Source of the DNA: Tropicimonas sp047971885
GTDB taxonomy: Bacteria > Pseudomonadota > Alphaproteobacteria > Rhodobacterales > Rhodobacteraceae
NCBI RefSeq assembly: GCF_047971885.1
Contig: NZ_JBKEAE010000171.1
Coordinates: 1 to 52,590 of the forward strand
Length of the DNA stretch: 52,590 bases
Direction: 5' to 3'
The translations under genes were made by a program, and so were the position numbers. Numbering within the stretch: the stretch's first letter is position 1; each line of letters starts with the position of its first letter. The notes under the pieces are model-generated. The model searched no databases. It saw only the letters and a list, made by a program, of their open reading frames with translations, and was not told where the DNA came from. Below are positions 7,607 through 16,607 of this stretch, in pieces.

Positions 7607-8116
7607 TCAGGCAAAGATATCGATGGGCGTACCCAGCCGGACCATCGCATAGATGTCTTCCATCTGCTCGTCCTTCACCGCGATGCAGCCCGCCGTCCAG
7701 TCCTTGCCACGCTTGTCGCCCTCGTTGGGTCCGCCGTGGATGAAGATGTCCCCGCCCGGATCCTTCTGGTAATAGGCGGCATAGGCCATGTCCCGCTCGT
7801 TGGGGTACGAGATCCCCAGCGACAGGTGATAGAGGCTGCGCGGGTTGCGCCGGTCGATCAGATAGGTGCCCTCGGGCGTCTTGCCGTCGCCGCGGAACCG
7901 CTTGGGTCCTTCCGCGACATTGCCCAGATGGATCTTGTAGTCCCTGAGCAGGGTCTGGCCGTTGAACACGTAAAGCTTGCGCCGGTTCTTGACGATCTGA
8001 AGGCGCGTGACCTCCGGCCCGTCATAGCGTTTGAACTTGCCCGATGACGACGACGAGCAGGCTGCAAGAGCCAGCGCGGCACCACCGACCAGTACCGTTC
8101 TTCTTGGAACGTTCAT
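7607..8116 (-). CDS. L,D-transpeptidase lipoprotein (YkuD domain)
   Basis: This 169-residue YkuD protein has a lipoprotein signal ending ALAAC (Cys20, after a PRR N-region) followed by a serine-rich linker. The catalytic domain begins near residue 36 (VTRLQIVKNRRKLYVFNG), with DGKTPEGTY at 77-84, HGG at 127-129 and TAGC at 141-144 (Cys144 nucleophile). The domain resembles the YafK/DpaA-like branch, some of which hydrolyse rather than form lipoprotein-peptidoglycan links. ATG at 8116 is chosen because it starts directly with the signal peptide; the in-frame extension upstream is basic and unlike an export signal. Confidence 0.9.
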   Translation of the reverse strand: MNVPRRTVLVGGAALALAACSSSSSGKFKRYDGPEVTRLQIVKNRRKLYVFNGQTLLRDYKIHLGNVAEGPKRFRGDGKTPEGTYLIDRRNPRSLYHLSLGISYPNERDMAYAAYYQKDPGGDIFIHGGPNEGDKRGKDWTAGCIAVKDEQMEDIYAMVRLGTPIDIFA

Positions 8117-8151
8117 TCTGTTCTGCCCCAACTTTCGTTTTTGTAGACGGG

Positions 8152-8180
8152 AATATACAACGAACCTCCGCCTCTTTGAA
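8152..8180 (-). promoter_or_regulatory. Possible promoter for the lipoprotein L,D-transpeptidase
   Basis: On the minus strand TTCAAA (8180-8175) and TATATT (8157-8152) are 17 bp apart, in an unusually AT-rich stretch 36 bp before the start at 8116. The -10 element matches five of six bases and the -35 four of six. Confidence 0.35.
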
Positions 8181-8300
8181 GCGGGCGATTCACGCCGCCG
8201 GGCAAATTCTGGCGCTGCGTGCGCCACGGGCCGCAGCCGGAGTGTCGGCGGGGATTTGCGCATCGTTTCTCCGGACAGGCGGGTTTGCGCCGCGTCCGAA

Positions 8301-9533
8301 TCACTTCCCCGCCCGCTCGCGGGTCAGGCAGGCGGCCAGTTCGACATGGGTCGACCAGCGGAACTGATCCACCACCTGTACCCGGCCGAGCGCGAATCCC
8401 GCCGAGACCAGCAGTGCCGCATCGCGGGCAAAACTCGCCGGATCGCACGAGACCATGGCGATGCGTCGCAGGTCTGACCGGGCAATCTGCCGGACCTGCG
8501 CCTCGGCTCCGGCGCGTGGCGGGTCGATCACGGCGGCGTCGAACCGGTTCAGTTCGTCCGCTGTCAGCGGTTGCCGGAACAGATCGCGCGATTGGGTGGT
8601 GACGCGGCGCAGGCCGCCGGCCCGCCGCCAGCCGGCCCCGAGCGCCGCGACCGACTCGGCAAGGCTGTCGACAGCATGAACCTCGGCCCTGCGCGCGAGC
8701 GGCAGCGCGAAGGTTCCGCAACCGGCAAAAAGATCGACAATACGGCCGGCGCCCGCCACCGCCTCGGCAACCGCCCCGAGCAGCGCCGATTCGCCCTCGG
8801 CCGTCGCCTGAAGGAAGGCACCGGGCGGCGGCACCACGGCGATACCGTCGAATCGCACCGTCGGCGGCGCGTTGAGCGCAACCGTCTCGCCCTCCCAGGT
8901 CAGGCGCGAAAACCCGTGCCGCGCGACCAGCCCCGCCAGTCCGGCCCGCAGAGCCGCATCGAGCCGCTTGCCGCCCCGTACCGCTACGTCCGGCCCTTCC
9001 GGCGCGACGGTCACCGTCAGGCTCATCTCGCCCTTGCGCGACGCACCGGCGCGCACCAGCGCCGCGAGCGCGGCCCGGGCGCGCATCAGGTCCGGATGGA
9101 GCAGAAGGCACTCCGGCACGTCGACCACCAGATCCGAGGCACGGCCATGAAACCCGACCAGCACGCCGGCTTTCGTTCGCCGCCCCGAAAAAGCCGCGCG
9201 GCGGCGCGACCGGGGGGGCGAGATCTGCATCGGCCGGAAAGGCGCGCTCAGGCCCCGCGCTGCCAGCGCATTCCGTACAACTTCCTGTTTCCAGTCCGCG
9301 ACGAAGCCGTCCGAGGCATGCTGCAGCGCACAGCCGCCACAGCCACGATAGTGGCGGCAGGGCGGCGAGACGCGATCGTCCGACGGGGTCAGGATGCGGA
9401 TTTCCTCCAGACGGTCACCCGAGACCTCGCCCTCGACAACCTCGCCCGGCAGGCAGCGCGCGGCAAAAAGCGGGCCCTCCGCCACACCGTCGCCCCGGTA
9501 CCCCAGCCGTTTGATGGTAACGATGCGCCTCAT
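8301..9533 (-). CDS. rlmD: 23S rRNA (uracil-C5)-methyltransferase, RlmD/TrmA family
   Basis: This 410-residue protein is an RNA m5U methyltransferase. Iron-sulfur ligand cysteines Cys59, Cys65, Cys68 (CRHYRGCGGC) and Cys142 match the RlmD/RumA [4Fe-4S] site. The SAM domain has VDLFAGCGTFALPLA (266-280), DPPRAG (337-342) and the catalytic VSCDPASFARD with Cys363. An N-terminal TRAM-like segment (1-45) is present in reduced form. RlmD makes m5U1939 in E. coli 23S rRNA; the exact target here is inferred. The ATG overlaps the stop of the upstream ABC transporter gene in ATGA, so it is translationally coupled to the exporter pair. Confidence 0.88.
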   Translation of the reverse strand: MRRIVTIKRLGYRGDGVAEGPLFAARCLPGEVVEGEVSGDRLEEIRILTPSDDRVSPPCRHYRGCGGCALQHASDGFVADWKQEVVRNALAARGLSAPFRPMQISPPRSRRRAAFSGRRTKAGVLVGFHGRASDLVVDVPECLLLHPDLMRARAALAALVRAGASRKGEMSLTVTVAPEGPDVAVRGGKRLDAALRAGLAGLVARHGFSRLTWEGETVALNAPPTVRFDGIAVVPPPGAFLQATAEGESALLGAVAEAVAGAGRIVDLFAGCGTFALPLARRAEVHAVDSLAESVAALGAGWRRAGGLRRVTTQSRDLFRQPLTADELNRFDAAVIDPPRAGAEAQVRQIARSDLRRIAMVSCDPASFARDAALLVSAGFALGRVQVVDQFRWSTHVELAACLTRERAGK

Positions 9534-11362
9534 TCGGCGGCTTCGGCAATGGTCAGGAAACCGCCCGACTGGCGCTGCCAGTAACGGGCATATAGCCCGC
9601 CCGCGTCCAGCAGGCCGGCATGGCTGCCCTCCTCGACGATACGGCCGCGATCCATAACCACGATCCGGTCCATCCGTGCGATGGTCGACAGCCGGTGCGC
9701 GATGGCCAGCACCGTCTTGCCCTCCATCACCCGGTCGAGCGCCGCCTGAATCTGCGCCTCGACCTCGGAATCGAGCGCGCTCGTCGCCTCGTCCAGCACC
9801 AGTACCGGCGCATCCTTGAGGATGGCGCGGGCCAGCGCAATGCGCTGGCGCTGTCCGCCCGACAGCCGCACGCCCCGCTCGCCAAGCTGCGCCTCGTAGC
9901 CCTCGCGCCCGGCGAAATCGCGCAATTCGGTGATGAACTCGTGCGCCTCGGCGCGCTCGGCGGCTTCCAGCAATTCCTCTTCCGTCGCTTCGGGCCGGCC
10001 ATAGGCCAGATTCTCGCGCGCCGAGCGGTTGAACATCGAGGTTTCCTGCGTGACCATGCCGATCTGGCGGCGCAGGCTGTCCTGCGTCACCGTCCGCAGG
10101 TCGTGTCCGTCGATGCACACCGTCCCGCGTTCGGGATCGTGCAGGCGCAGAAGCAGCGCCACCAGCGTCGACTTGCCGGCCCCCGAGGCGCCGACCAGCC
10201 CGACCTTTTCGCCCGGCGCGACATGCAGCGAAACATCCTCGACCCCGCCCCGGCCGCGACCGTAGCTGAACCAGACGCGCTCAAAGGCGATCCCGCCCAG
10301 CACCTCGGGCAGGTCCCGCGCGGCGGCCGCATCGGTCAGGCTGTGCGGCGGGGTCAGGGTGCGGATGCCGTCCTCGACCTCGCCGACATGGGAATAGATG
10401 GTCATCAGCGCGAAACTGACCCAGCCGGTCATCTGGGCGATACGTATGGCAACGGTGCCCGCGGTGGCGATATCGCCCGGGCTCGCCATTCCCCGCGACC
10501 ACAGCAGCAGCGTACCGCCGATCAGCAGCACCGGCAGCACCCCCGCCAGCACCATCAGGACGGTCCGGAAGCCGGCCGCCAGCCTGCCGAAGGCGATCGT
10601 CCGGTCGCGGAACGCCGCCATCGAATCGAGCGCCGCCCGGTCCTCGTGCCCGGCATGGGCGAACAGCTTTACCGTCTTGATATTGGTGATCGTGTCGACA
10701 ACCTGCCCCGAAACCATCGCCCGCGCCCCGGCGCGCGCCCTGGAGCGGGCGCGGATGCGCGGCATGAAGACGGTGATCAGCGCCAGATAGCCGGCCAGCC
10801 ACAGTGCCAGCGCCAGCGCCACCCAGCCGTTGATCGAGCCCAGCAGCAGCACAGAGCCCACCAGCGAAGCGATGGCAAAGAAGACGACGTTGATCGTTTC
10901 CGAAACCGTGTCGGTGACGGCGCGGGCGGTCTGCATCTGCTTCTGGGCGATGCGCCCGGCGAAATCGTTGTCGAAGAAGGTGACCGACTGTCCCATGGTC
11001 CACCGGTGCAGCCGCGACAGGACCAGCGGCATCACATTGGGCTGGATCACCACGCCGTTCGCCGCCGCCGACAGCCCGAAGACGGCGGGGCGGAAGACCA
11101 CGAAGAACAGCGCCGCGCCCAGCAGCAGTTTCCAGTTGTCGGCAAAGACCGTCGCCGGATCGGAGGCGAGCGCGGTGTCGATGATCCGCCCCAGCAGCGC
11201 CGCTCCGACAACCTCGAGCACCCCGACCAGCGACGAAAGCACCCCGGCGAGCAGCAGCACCGGCATGGCGCCCTTCAGGCACCAGCGCAGGAACGGCAGA
11301 AGCTGCCGCGGCGGCGGCCCGTCGGCAGGGGCGAACGCGGGGATCAGATCGGCCGGCCTCAT
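9530..11362 (-). CDS. ABC exporter half-transporter (membrane plus ATPase), second of a pair
   Basis: This 610-residue protein fuses a six-helix type I exporter membrane domain (about 30-325) with an ATPase domain (about 355-600). Walker A is GASGAGKST (391-399), signature LSGGQ 500-504, Walker B LVLDE 521-525 and the switch His lies in AIAHRLST. It resembles MsbA/lipid-multidrug exporters. Together with the adjacent, similar 613-residue half-transporter it probably forms a heterodimer, because the genes overlap by ATGA and both share the ending YARYWQRQSGGF / YARLWQRQSGGF. Substrate unknown. Confidence 0.93.
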   Translation of the reverse strand: MRPADLIPAFAPADGPPPRQLLPFLRWCLKGAMPVLLLAGVLSSLVGVLEVVGAALLGRIIDTALASDPATVFADNWKLLLGAALFFVVFRPAVFGLSAAANGVVIQPNVMPLVLSRLHRWTMGQSVTFFDNDFAGRIAQKQMQTARAVTDTVSETINVVFFAIASLVGSVLLLGSINGWVALALALWLAGYLALITVFMPRIRARSRARAGARAMVSGQVVDTITNIKTVKLFAHAGHEDRAALDSMAAFRDRTIAFGRLAAGFRTVLMVLAGVLPVLLIGGTLLLWSRGMASPGDIATAGTVAIRIAQMTGWVSFALMTIYSHVGEVEDGIRTLTPPHSLTDAAAARDLPEVLGGIAFERVWFSYGRGRGGVEDVSLHVAPGEKVGLVGASGAGKSTLVALLLRLHDPERGTVCIDGHDLRTVTQDSLRRQIGMVTQETSMFNRSARENLAYGRPEATEEELLEAAERAEAHEFITELRDFAGREGYEAQLGERGVRLSGGQRQRIALARAILKDAPVLVLDEATSALDSEVEAQIQAALDRVMEGKTVLAIAHRLSTIARMDRIVVMDRGRIVEEGSHAGLLDAGGLYARYWQRQSGGFLTIAEAAE

Positions 11363-13200
11363 GCGACGGGCTCGATGCCGATGAAACCGCCCGACTGGCG
11401 CTGCCAGAGCCGGGCATAAAGACCGCCCCGGGCCAGCAGATCCGCGTGGTTGCCCTCCTCGACGATCCGTCCCTGATCGAGCACGACGATGCGGTCCATC
11501 CGCGCGATGGTCGAAAGCCGGTGAGCGATGGCGATCACCGTCTTGCCCTCCATCACGCCGTAGAGCGTGTCCTGTATCGCCGCCTCGACCTCGGAATCGA
11601 GCGCGCTCGTCGCCTCGTCGAGCACGAGGATCGGCGCGTTCTTGAGGATGACGCGGGCCAGCGCGATCCGCTGCCGCTGTCCGCCCGACAGCTTGACCCC
11701 GCGCTCGCCCACCTGCGCCAGATAGCCACGGTTTCCGCCCGGATCGGCCAGGGCGGTGATGAAATCGTGCGCCTCGGCCCGCCGCGCCGCCTCGGTCATC
11801 TCGTCGCGGGTCGCCTCGGGGCGGCCGTAGAGGATGTTCTCGGCGATCGTGCGGTGCAGCAGCGCGCTTTCCTGCTGGACCATGCCGATCCGACGGCGCA
11901 GCGATTCCTGCCGGACGCGCGCAATGTCCTGCCCGTCGATCAGGATCTGCCCGCTCTCGGGGTCGTAAAAGCGCAGCAGCAGCTTCACCGCCGTCGACTT
12001 GCCCGCCCCGGAACGGCCGATCAGACCAACCTTCTCTCCCGGCTCGATGGTCAGCGACAGCCGGTCGAGCCCGCCCGCGCCGCGACCGTAGTGATGGCTG
12101 ACCCCGCGAAACTCGATCCGCCCTTCGGTGAAACCCAGCGCGGGGGCGTTCGGCACATCGGTCAGCGTGACCGGCTGGGCGATGGTCTCCATCCCCTCGG
12201 CCACGATGCCGAGATTACGGAAAAAGGACGAAACCGCCCACATGATCCAGCCGGTCATGGCATTGAGCCGCAGGGTCAGCGCACTGGCCGCCGCCACGAT
12301 CCCCACCGTGGCCGAACCCTGCACCCACAGCGCGATGGCCCAGCCCACCACGCCGACGATCAGCAGACCGTTCAGCAGGGTGAGCGAGATATCCATTACC
12401 GAAAAGACCCGCATCTCGCCCTGAAAGGCCTGACGGGCATTCTCGATCGCCTCCCGGGCGTAGCTCTCTTCCCGCTCGTGATGGGCGAACATCTTGATCG
12501 AGTGGATGTTGGTGTAGCTGTCGACCACCCTGCCGGTGAACTCGCTGCGCGCCTCCGACGCCGCCTTGGAGGCAACCCCGATCCGGGTGATCGTCCAGCG
12601 CATCAGCAGGATATAGAGCGCAAACCAGCCCAGCAGCGGCAGTGCAAGCCGCGCATCGGCATCGGCCAGCAGAAAGGCGGCGCCCAGCAGATAGGCAAGC
12701 GCATAGGCGATGGCGTCGAATATCTGGAACATCGCCTCGCCGGCGGCGGGCGGGGTCTGGACGATCCGGTTGGCGATACGGCCGGCAAAGTCGTTCTCGA
12801 ACCAGCCGACCGACTGGCGCAGCACCTGCCGGTGCGCCCGCCAGCGGATCAGGGTGGCGAAATTGGTCAGAAGGGCGTTGTTCAGCAGCAGGATGTCGAG
12901 CGCGTGCAGCAGCGGGCGCAACAGCAGCACGAAGAGTGCGATCCCGGCCAGTTCCAGCCCGTGTTCGGCGAGATAGGTCGCCGGCGAGCCGCCCGACAAC
13001 TGGTCGACCACACGGCCCATGTAATGGATCAGCCCAAGCTCGACCACCGCCGAGACGACCGAGGTGACGGCTGCCAGCGCGAACCATTTGCGGAACGGCT
13101 GCGAATAGCTCCACAGGAACGGCCACAGCCGCTGGGGTGGGTGGTCTGTCTCCTCATACGGCGTATAGGGATCGACCAGGTTTTCGAACCGTCGAAACAC
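11359..13200 (-). CDS. ABC exporter half-transporter (membrane plus ATPase), first of a pair
   Basis: This 613-residue type I exporter subunit has a transmembrane domain (about 40-335) and an ATPase domain (about 360-600). Walker A GRSGAGKST lies at 395-403, with LSGGQ and VLDEATSALDSE downstream. The N-terminus has a conserved-looking acidic/proline segment (DPYTPYEETDHPPQRLWPFLW) before the first helix. Both half-transporters keep Glu after Walker B, so neither ATP site looks degenerate. It is the first gene of the coupled ABC-ABC-rlmD operon; the 99 bp upstream separate it from cca. A drug, lipid or peptide exporter is likely and the substrate cannot be named. Confidence 0.93.
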   Translation of the reverse strand: MFRRFENLVDPYTPYEETDHPPQRLWPFLWSYSQPFRKWFALAAVTSVVSAVVELGLIHYMGRVVDQLSGGSPATYLAEHGLELAGIALFVLLLRPLLHALDILLLNNALLTNFATLIRWRAHRQVLRQSVGWFENDFAGRIANRIVQTPPAAGEAMFQIFDAIAYALAYLLGAAFLLADADARLALPLLGWFALYILLMRWTITRIGVASKAASEARSEFTGRVVDSYTNIHSIKMFAHHEREESYAREAIENARQAFQGEMRVFSVMDISLTLLNGLLIVGVVGWAIALWVQGSATVGIVAAASALTLRLNAMTGWIMWAVSSFFRNLGIVAEGMETIAQPVTLTDVPNAPALGFTEGRIEFRGVSHHYGRGAGGLDRLSLTIEPGEKVGLIGRSGAGKSTAVKLLLRFYDPESGQILIDGQDIARVRQESLRRRIGMVQQESALLHRTIAENILYGRPEATRDEMTEAARRAEAHDFITALADPGGNRGYLAQVGERGVKLSGGQRQRIALARVILKNAPILVLDEATSALDSEVEAAIQDTLYGVMEGKTVIAIAHRLSTIARMDRIVVLDQGRIVEEGNHADLLARGGLYARLWQRQSGGFIGIEPVA

Positions 13201-13299
13201 GAAACTCTGCCTCAGGGCTGGTATGGTCCGGCGGGGCGGCGCCCCTGCCCGCGCATCCTGTTACAGCAGAATCGCGACAGCGGAAAGCGCGCGAAACGC

Positions 13300-14451
13300 T
13301 CAGGACAAAAGGTCCTGCCGCCCGAGCGCGAATCCCGATGCGATCCACCGCTGTTCGATCGCCCTGAGTTGCCGGCCGAGACCGGCGCCCTCGTACCGGC
13401 CCATCAGATCGCGCGCGGTGACCGGAAAGCGCGCCTCGGCACCCCCCGAAAGCGCGCGAGCATCCCCGGGCGACACGGCGACACCCATCAGCCCGGCACG
13501 CAGGATCAGCGCCGCCAGCCCGTCGTGCCGCCCGTTGCGATAGCCCAGTTCGCCCGGCCCCTGATCCGATCGGGCCGCCGCGCCGATGACGGCCAGCCGC
13601 CGCGCGTCGTCGCGGCTGAGCCGCAGCCTGCGCGGCACGTCCTTCCCGCCCAGCGCCGCCAGCCGCAGGATCGGGTCGGGGTCGAGGCCAAGCTGCGATT
13701 CCAGGTGCACGACAACCGGCAGCGCCGTCATGTCGGCGCCGGGCAGGATCGCGCGCAGCACGCCTGTCGTCTGCATCACCGCAACCGAATGGCTCGGGTC
13801 GGGCGCGGCGAGAAGCTTGCGCATCTCGCCACCGATCCGCTCGGCCGAAATCCGGGAAAGCCCGTCGATATTGCGCGCGCAGGCATCGAGCGCCGCCGCA
13901 TCGAAGCCGGTTTCGGGGTCGGCATACCAGGCCGAGAAGCGAAAGAACCGCAGGATGCGCAGGTAATCCTCACGCACCCGGTGGCAGGCGTTGCCGACAA
14001 ACCGCAGCCGCCGCGCCCCGAGGTCGGCCATGCCGCCCAGCGGATCGATGATCTCGCCCAGCCGGTCGCAATAGATCGCGTTCATGGTGAAATCGCGGCG
14101 CCGGGCGTCTTCCGTCACCGTATCGGCAAAGTGGACGACAGCCCGGCGGCCGTCGGTTTCGATGTCGTGTCGGAAGGTGGTGATCTCGAATGGTTCGCCA
14201 TCGGCGATCACCGTGACGGTCCCATGCTCGATGCCGGTCGGGATGACCCTGAGCCCGGCCGCCTCCATCACGGCAACAACCGTATCGGGCCGGGCGTCGG
14301 TGGAAAGGTCGTGATCGAAAACCGGATAGCCGAGCAGCGTGTTGCGCACGCAGCCCCCGACATAGAGCGCCCGGTATCCCGCCGCCTCCAGCAGCACGCA
14401 AACCCGCTGCACCGCGGGAATTTCGAGCCATGGGGCGGTGAGCCGGGTCAT
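13300..14451 (-). CDS. cca: CCA tRNA nucleotidyltransferase / polymerase A head-domain protein
   Basis: This 383-residue class II nucleotidyltransferase adds or repairs the 3' CCA of tRNAs. It contains GGCVRN at 32-37, the metal-binding DHD at 46-48, TDARP, and RRDFTMNAIY at 118-127, all diagnostic of the family; the C-terminal half is helical. Alphaproteobacterial members of this length act as CCA-adding enzymes. ATG at 14451 overlaps the TGA of the Nudix gene in ATGA. The three genes hslO, Nudix and cca form one leftward unit with short overlaps. Confidence 0.93.
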   Translation of the reverse strand: MTRLTAPWLEIPAVQRVCVLLEAAGYRALYVGGCVRNTLLGYPVFDHDLSTDARPDTVVAVMEAAGLRVIPTGIEHGTVTVIADGEPFEITTFRHDIETDGRRAVVHFADTVTEDARRRDFTMNAIYCDRLGEIIDPLGGMADLGARRLRFVGNACHRVREDYLRILRFFRFSAWYADPETGFDAAALDACARNIDGLSRISAERIGGEMRKLLAAPDPSHSVAVMQTTGVLRAILPGADMTALPVVVHLESQLGLDPDPILRLAALGGKDVPRRLRLSRDDARRLAVIGAAARSDQGPGELGYRNGRHDGLAALILRAGLMGVAVSPGDARALSGGAEARFPVTARDLMGRYEGAGLGRQLRAIEQRWIASGFALGRQDLLS

Positions 14452-15056
14452 CGTCCGGTCATCCCGTGCGCCAGCACGCGCAGCATGCGCGCGGTCGCGC
14501 CCCAGATGTAATAGGGCCCGTGCGGCACGGTATAGAAGCGCCGCCAGATGCCGCGCCAGCGCCGCCCCTCGACCGAAAAGCGCCCCGGATCGGTGACGAG
14601 CGCCAGCGGAACGGTAAAGACCTCCTGCACCTCGCCCGGCTCGGGCAGCGGGTCGAAGGGGCCATGCAACAGGCCGATCACCGGCGTCACGTCGAATCCC
14701 GTCACCGTTTCATGGCTGGGCAGGGTGCCCAGCACCTCGACGTTTTCGGGCGGCAGGGCGATTTCCTCGCGCGCCTCGCGCAGCGCGGTGGCGATCACGT
14801 CGGCATCGGCCGTGTCCTTCTTGCCGCCGGGAAAGGCGATCTGGCCGGGGTGATGCTTCAGTTTCGAGGACCGCTTGGTCAGGTAGAGCCGTGGCCCACG
14901 CGCCTCCGGAGCGACCGGAACCAGCACGCCCGCCGCGCGCAACCTGCGCCCTTCGGGCAGCACGATATCCGGGTTGAGGTCGTAATCCGACGATGGCTGC
15001 GCGGGGGTGGCGATCGCCCGCAACAGGCGCTCGCGAAGCTGGTCACGCGGTGTCAC
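14448..15056 (-). CDS. Nudix hydrolase, CoA pyrophosphatase-like
   Basis: This 202-residue Nudix protein shows the CoA-pyrophosphatase (NudL/UPF0035) hallmark LKHHPGQIAFPGG just before the Nudix box (about 77-101, ending ALREAREEIAL). Family members cleave CoA or acyl-CoA to 4'-phosphopantetheine and 3',5'-ADP. The start is GTG at 15056, 14 bp inside the tail of hslO; it gives the N-terminus MTPRDQLRERL and no ATG is available. It is coupled to cca by an ATGA overlap. Confidence 0.87.
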   Translation of the reverse strand: MTPRDQLRERLLRAIATPAQPSSDYDLNPDIVLPEGRRLRAAGVLVPVAPEARGPRLYLTKRSSKLKHHPGQIAFPGGKKDTADADVIATALREAREEIALPPENVEVLGTLPSHETVTGFDVTPVIGLLHGPFDPLPEPGEVQEVFTVPLALVTDPGRFSVEGRRWRGIWRRFYTVPHGPYYIWGATARMLRVLAHGMTGR

Positions 15057-16038
15057 CGGACTCCTCCACCGCCTCGAAACCCAGCGTCGCCGGGTCGAAC
15101 TCGTAATGCGCGCCGCAGAACTGGCAATCGGCGGTGACGATCCCTTCGGGGGTCGTCATGTGGCCGATATCCCTGGCCGAATAGATCGACATCGACTGCC
15201 GCACCTTTTCCGCCGAACAGGTGCAGCCGAACTGCACCGGCTGCGCATCGAAGACGCGCGGCTGCTCTTCATGAAACAGCCGCACCAGAAGCTGTGTCGG
15301 CTGCACCAGCGGCCCGACCAGTTCGAGGTCTTCCACCGTGTCGAGCAGCTTGTTGGCGCGGTTCCAGTCCTCGCCTTCGTCCCCGTCGAGAAGGTCCCCG
15401 GCGGCAAGAAGCACCGGCGCATCCGCGCCAACCGGCACCGGCGCCCCAGGCGATGCCTCGGGCATGAGTTGCAGCATCACGCCGCCGGCACGCCAGCCGG
15501 CATGACCCGCACCGCGCGACTGGCCGAAACTCAGCGCAAAGCGGGTGGGCAGTTGTTCGGACTGGGCGAAATAGGTCTCGGCGCAGGCCCCGAGACTGCC
15601 GCCGGCGATCGGCGTGATACCCTGATAGGGTGTCGTGCCCTTGCCCTGATCGATCAGGATGGCGAAGTACCCGCTGCCGATCAGGGCAAAGGGATCGCCG
15701 ACAAGCGGGCGGCTGTCGTCATAGCTGGCATAGGCCCGGATCCGGGCCGGGGCGCCGGGCTCGGCCGGGGCGTAGTAATCGGTTGCGATCAGCCGTGCCG
15801 GTCCGTCGCCGCGCACCTGAAGCGAGAGCTTCCAGCGCAGCTTCATCGTCTGGCCGATCAGGGCCGTCAGCAGCGCCATTTCGGCGACCAGCGCCTCGAT
15901 CGCAGGCGGATAATCGTGCTGGGCGAGGATACGGTCGAGCGTGCCGTCGAGCCGCGCGACACGGCCGCGAACGTCGGAACGGTCGAGCTGGAAGGGCAGG
16001 ACGGTATCGTCCCACGCAATTCTGGAACCAAGAGTCAT
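15043..16038 (-). CDS. hslO: Redox-regulated chaperone Hsp33
   Basis: This 331-residue cytosolic holdase chaperone is activated by oxidative unfolding. The zinc switch is intact: Cys272 and Cys274 (FGCTCSAEK) and Cys305 and Cys308 (ADCQFCGAHY), the CxC...CxxC pattern. The N-terminal domain has LIGQTMKLRWKLSLQV and the EGxITPIAGG-like region. It is slightly longer than the enterobacterial protein (about 290), as is usual in alphaproteobacteria. ATG at 16038 is selected because the upstream in-frame extension reads as non-family sequence. Neighbouring cca and Nudix genes follow in the same transcript. Confidence 0.94.
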   Translation of the reverse strand: MTLGSRIAWDDTVLPFQLDRSDVRGRVARLDGTLDRILAQHDYPPAIEALVAEMALLTALIGQTMKLRWKLSLQVRGDGPARLIATDYYAPAEPGAPARIRAYASYDDSRPLVGDPFALIGSGYFAILIDQGKGTTPYQGITPIAGGSLGACAETYFAQSEQLPTRFALSFGQSRGAGHAGWRAGGVMLQLMPEASPGAPVPVGADAPVLLAAGDLLDGDEGEDWNRANKLLDTVEDLELVGPLVQPTQLLVRLFHEEQPRVFDAQPVQFGCTCSAEKVRQSMSIYSARDIGHMTTPEGIVTADCQFCGAHYEFDPATLGFEAVEESGDTA

Positions 16039-16115
16039 GGGATTTCCTTGAGCGCCTGTGACTGGCATACCGCAGCCATGTAGGGGCGGCAATGCGCCGT
16101 GAAAAGGGGATACCG

Positions 16116-16586
16116 ATGATACGCCGCTTCGGCGAACCAGCCCGACCCGACAGGACCTACCGGCTGCGGCCCGGTGTCTATGTCGTTCTGCTGCGGGGCG
16201 ACACGGTTCTTGCGACGCGGAAAATGACACCCGTGCCCGAGCTTCAGCTTCCCGGCGGCGGCATCGATCCGGGCGAACAGCCGATCGCCGCCCTGCACCG
16301 CGAGGTGCTGGAGGAAACCGGCTGGACGATTCGCATTGCGCGCCGGCTCGGCGCCTTCCGGCGTTTCACCCACATGCCGGAATACGATCTCTGGGCCGAA
16401 AAGCTGTGCACAATCTATCTCGGGCAGCCGGCGCGGCGCCTCGGCCCACCGGGCGAACCCGGGCACAGCGCGATCTGGCTGCCACTCGATACCGCCGCGC
16501 GAAACCTCGGAAACGCCGGCGACCGGCATTTCGCGGCGCACGCCCTCCGGACAGTCGTGGCCGGCCGGACCGGATCGGGCGGCTGA
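16116..16586 (+). CDS. Nudix hydrolase
   Basis: This 156-residue Nudix hydrolase has a textbook Nudix box at about 48-70 (GGIDPGEQPIAALHREVLEE then TGW). The N-terminus MIRRFGEP and PELQLPGGG are consistent with a nucleotide-pyrophosphatase subgroup, but the substrate cannot be deduced. ATG 16116 follows AAAGGGGATACCG, a good ribosome site, and is preferred over ATG 16092. The gene is divergent from hslO (77 bp) and convergent with the receiver-PP2C gene. Confidence 0.87.
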   Translation: MIRRFGEPARPDRTYRLRPGVYVVLLRGDTVLATRKMTPVPELQLPGGGIDPGEQPIAALHREVLEETGWTIRIARRLGAFRRFTHMPEYDLWAEKLCTIYLGQPARRLGPPGEPGHSAIWLPLDTAARNLGNAGDRHFAAHALRTVVAGRTGSGG

Positions 16587-16607
16587 CGGTACCGGGCGTA
16601 TCGGGAA

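Noticed and set aside
11446..14511. A 1021-codon open frame on the plus strand, antisense to cca and the ABC gene
   Set aside because: Its translation is arginine-, glutamine- and histidine-rich with no motif, as expected of the antisense frame of high-GC coding DNA, and the minus-strand genes are strongly supported.
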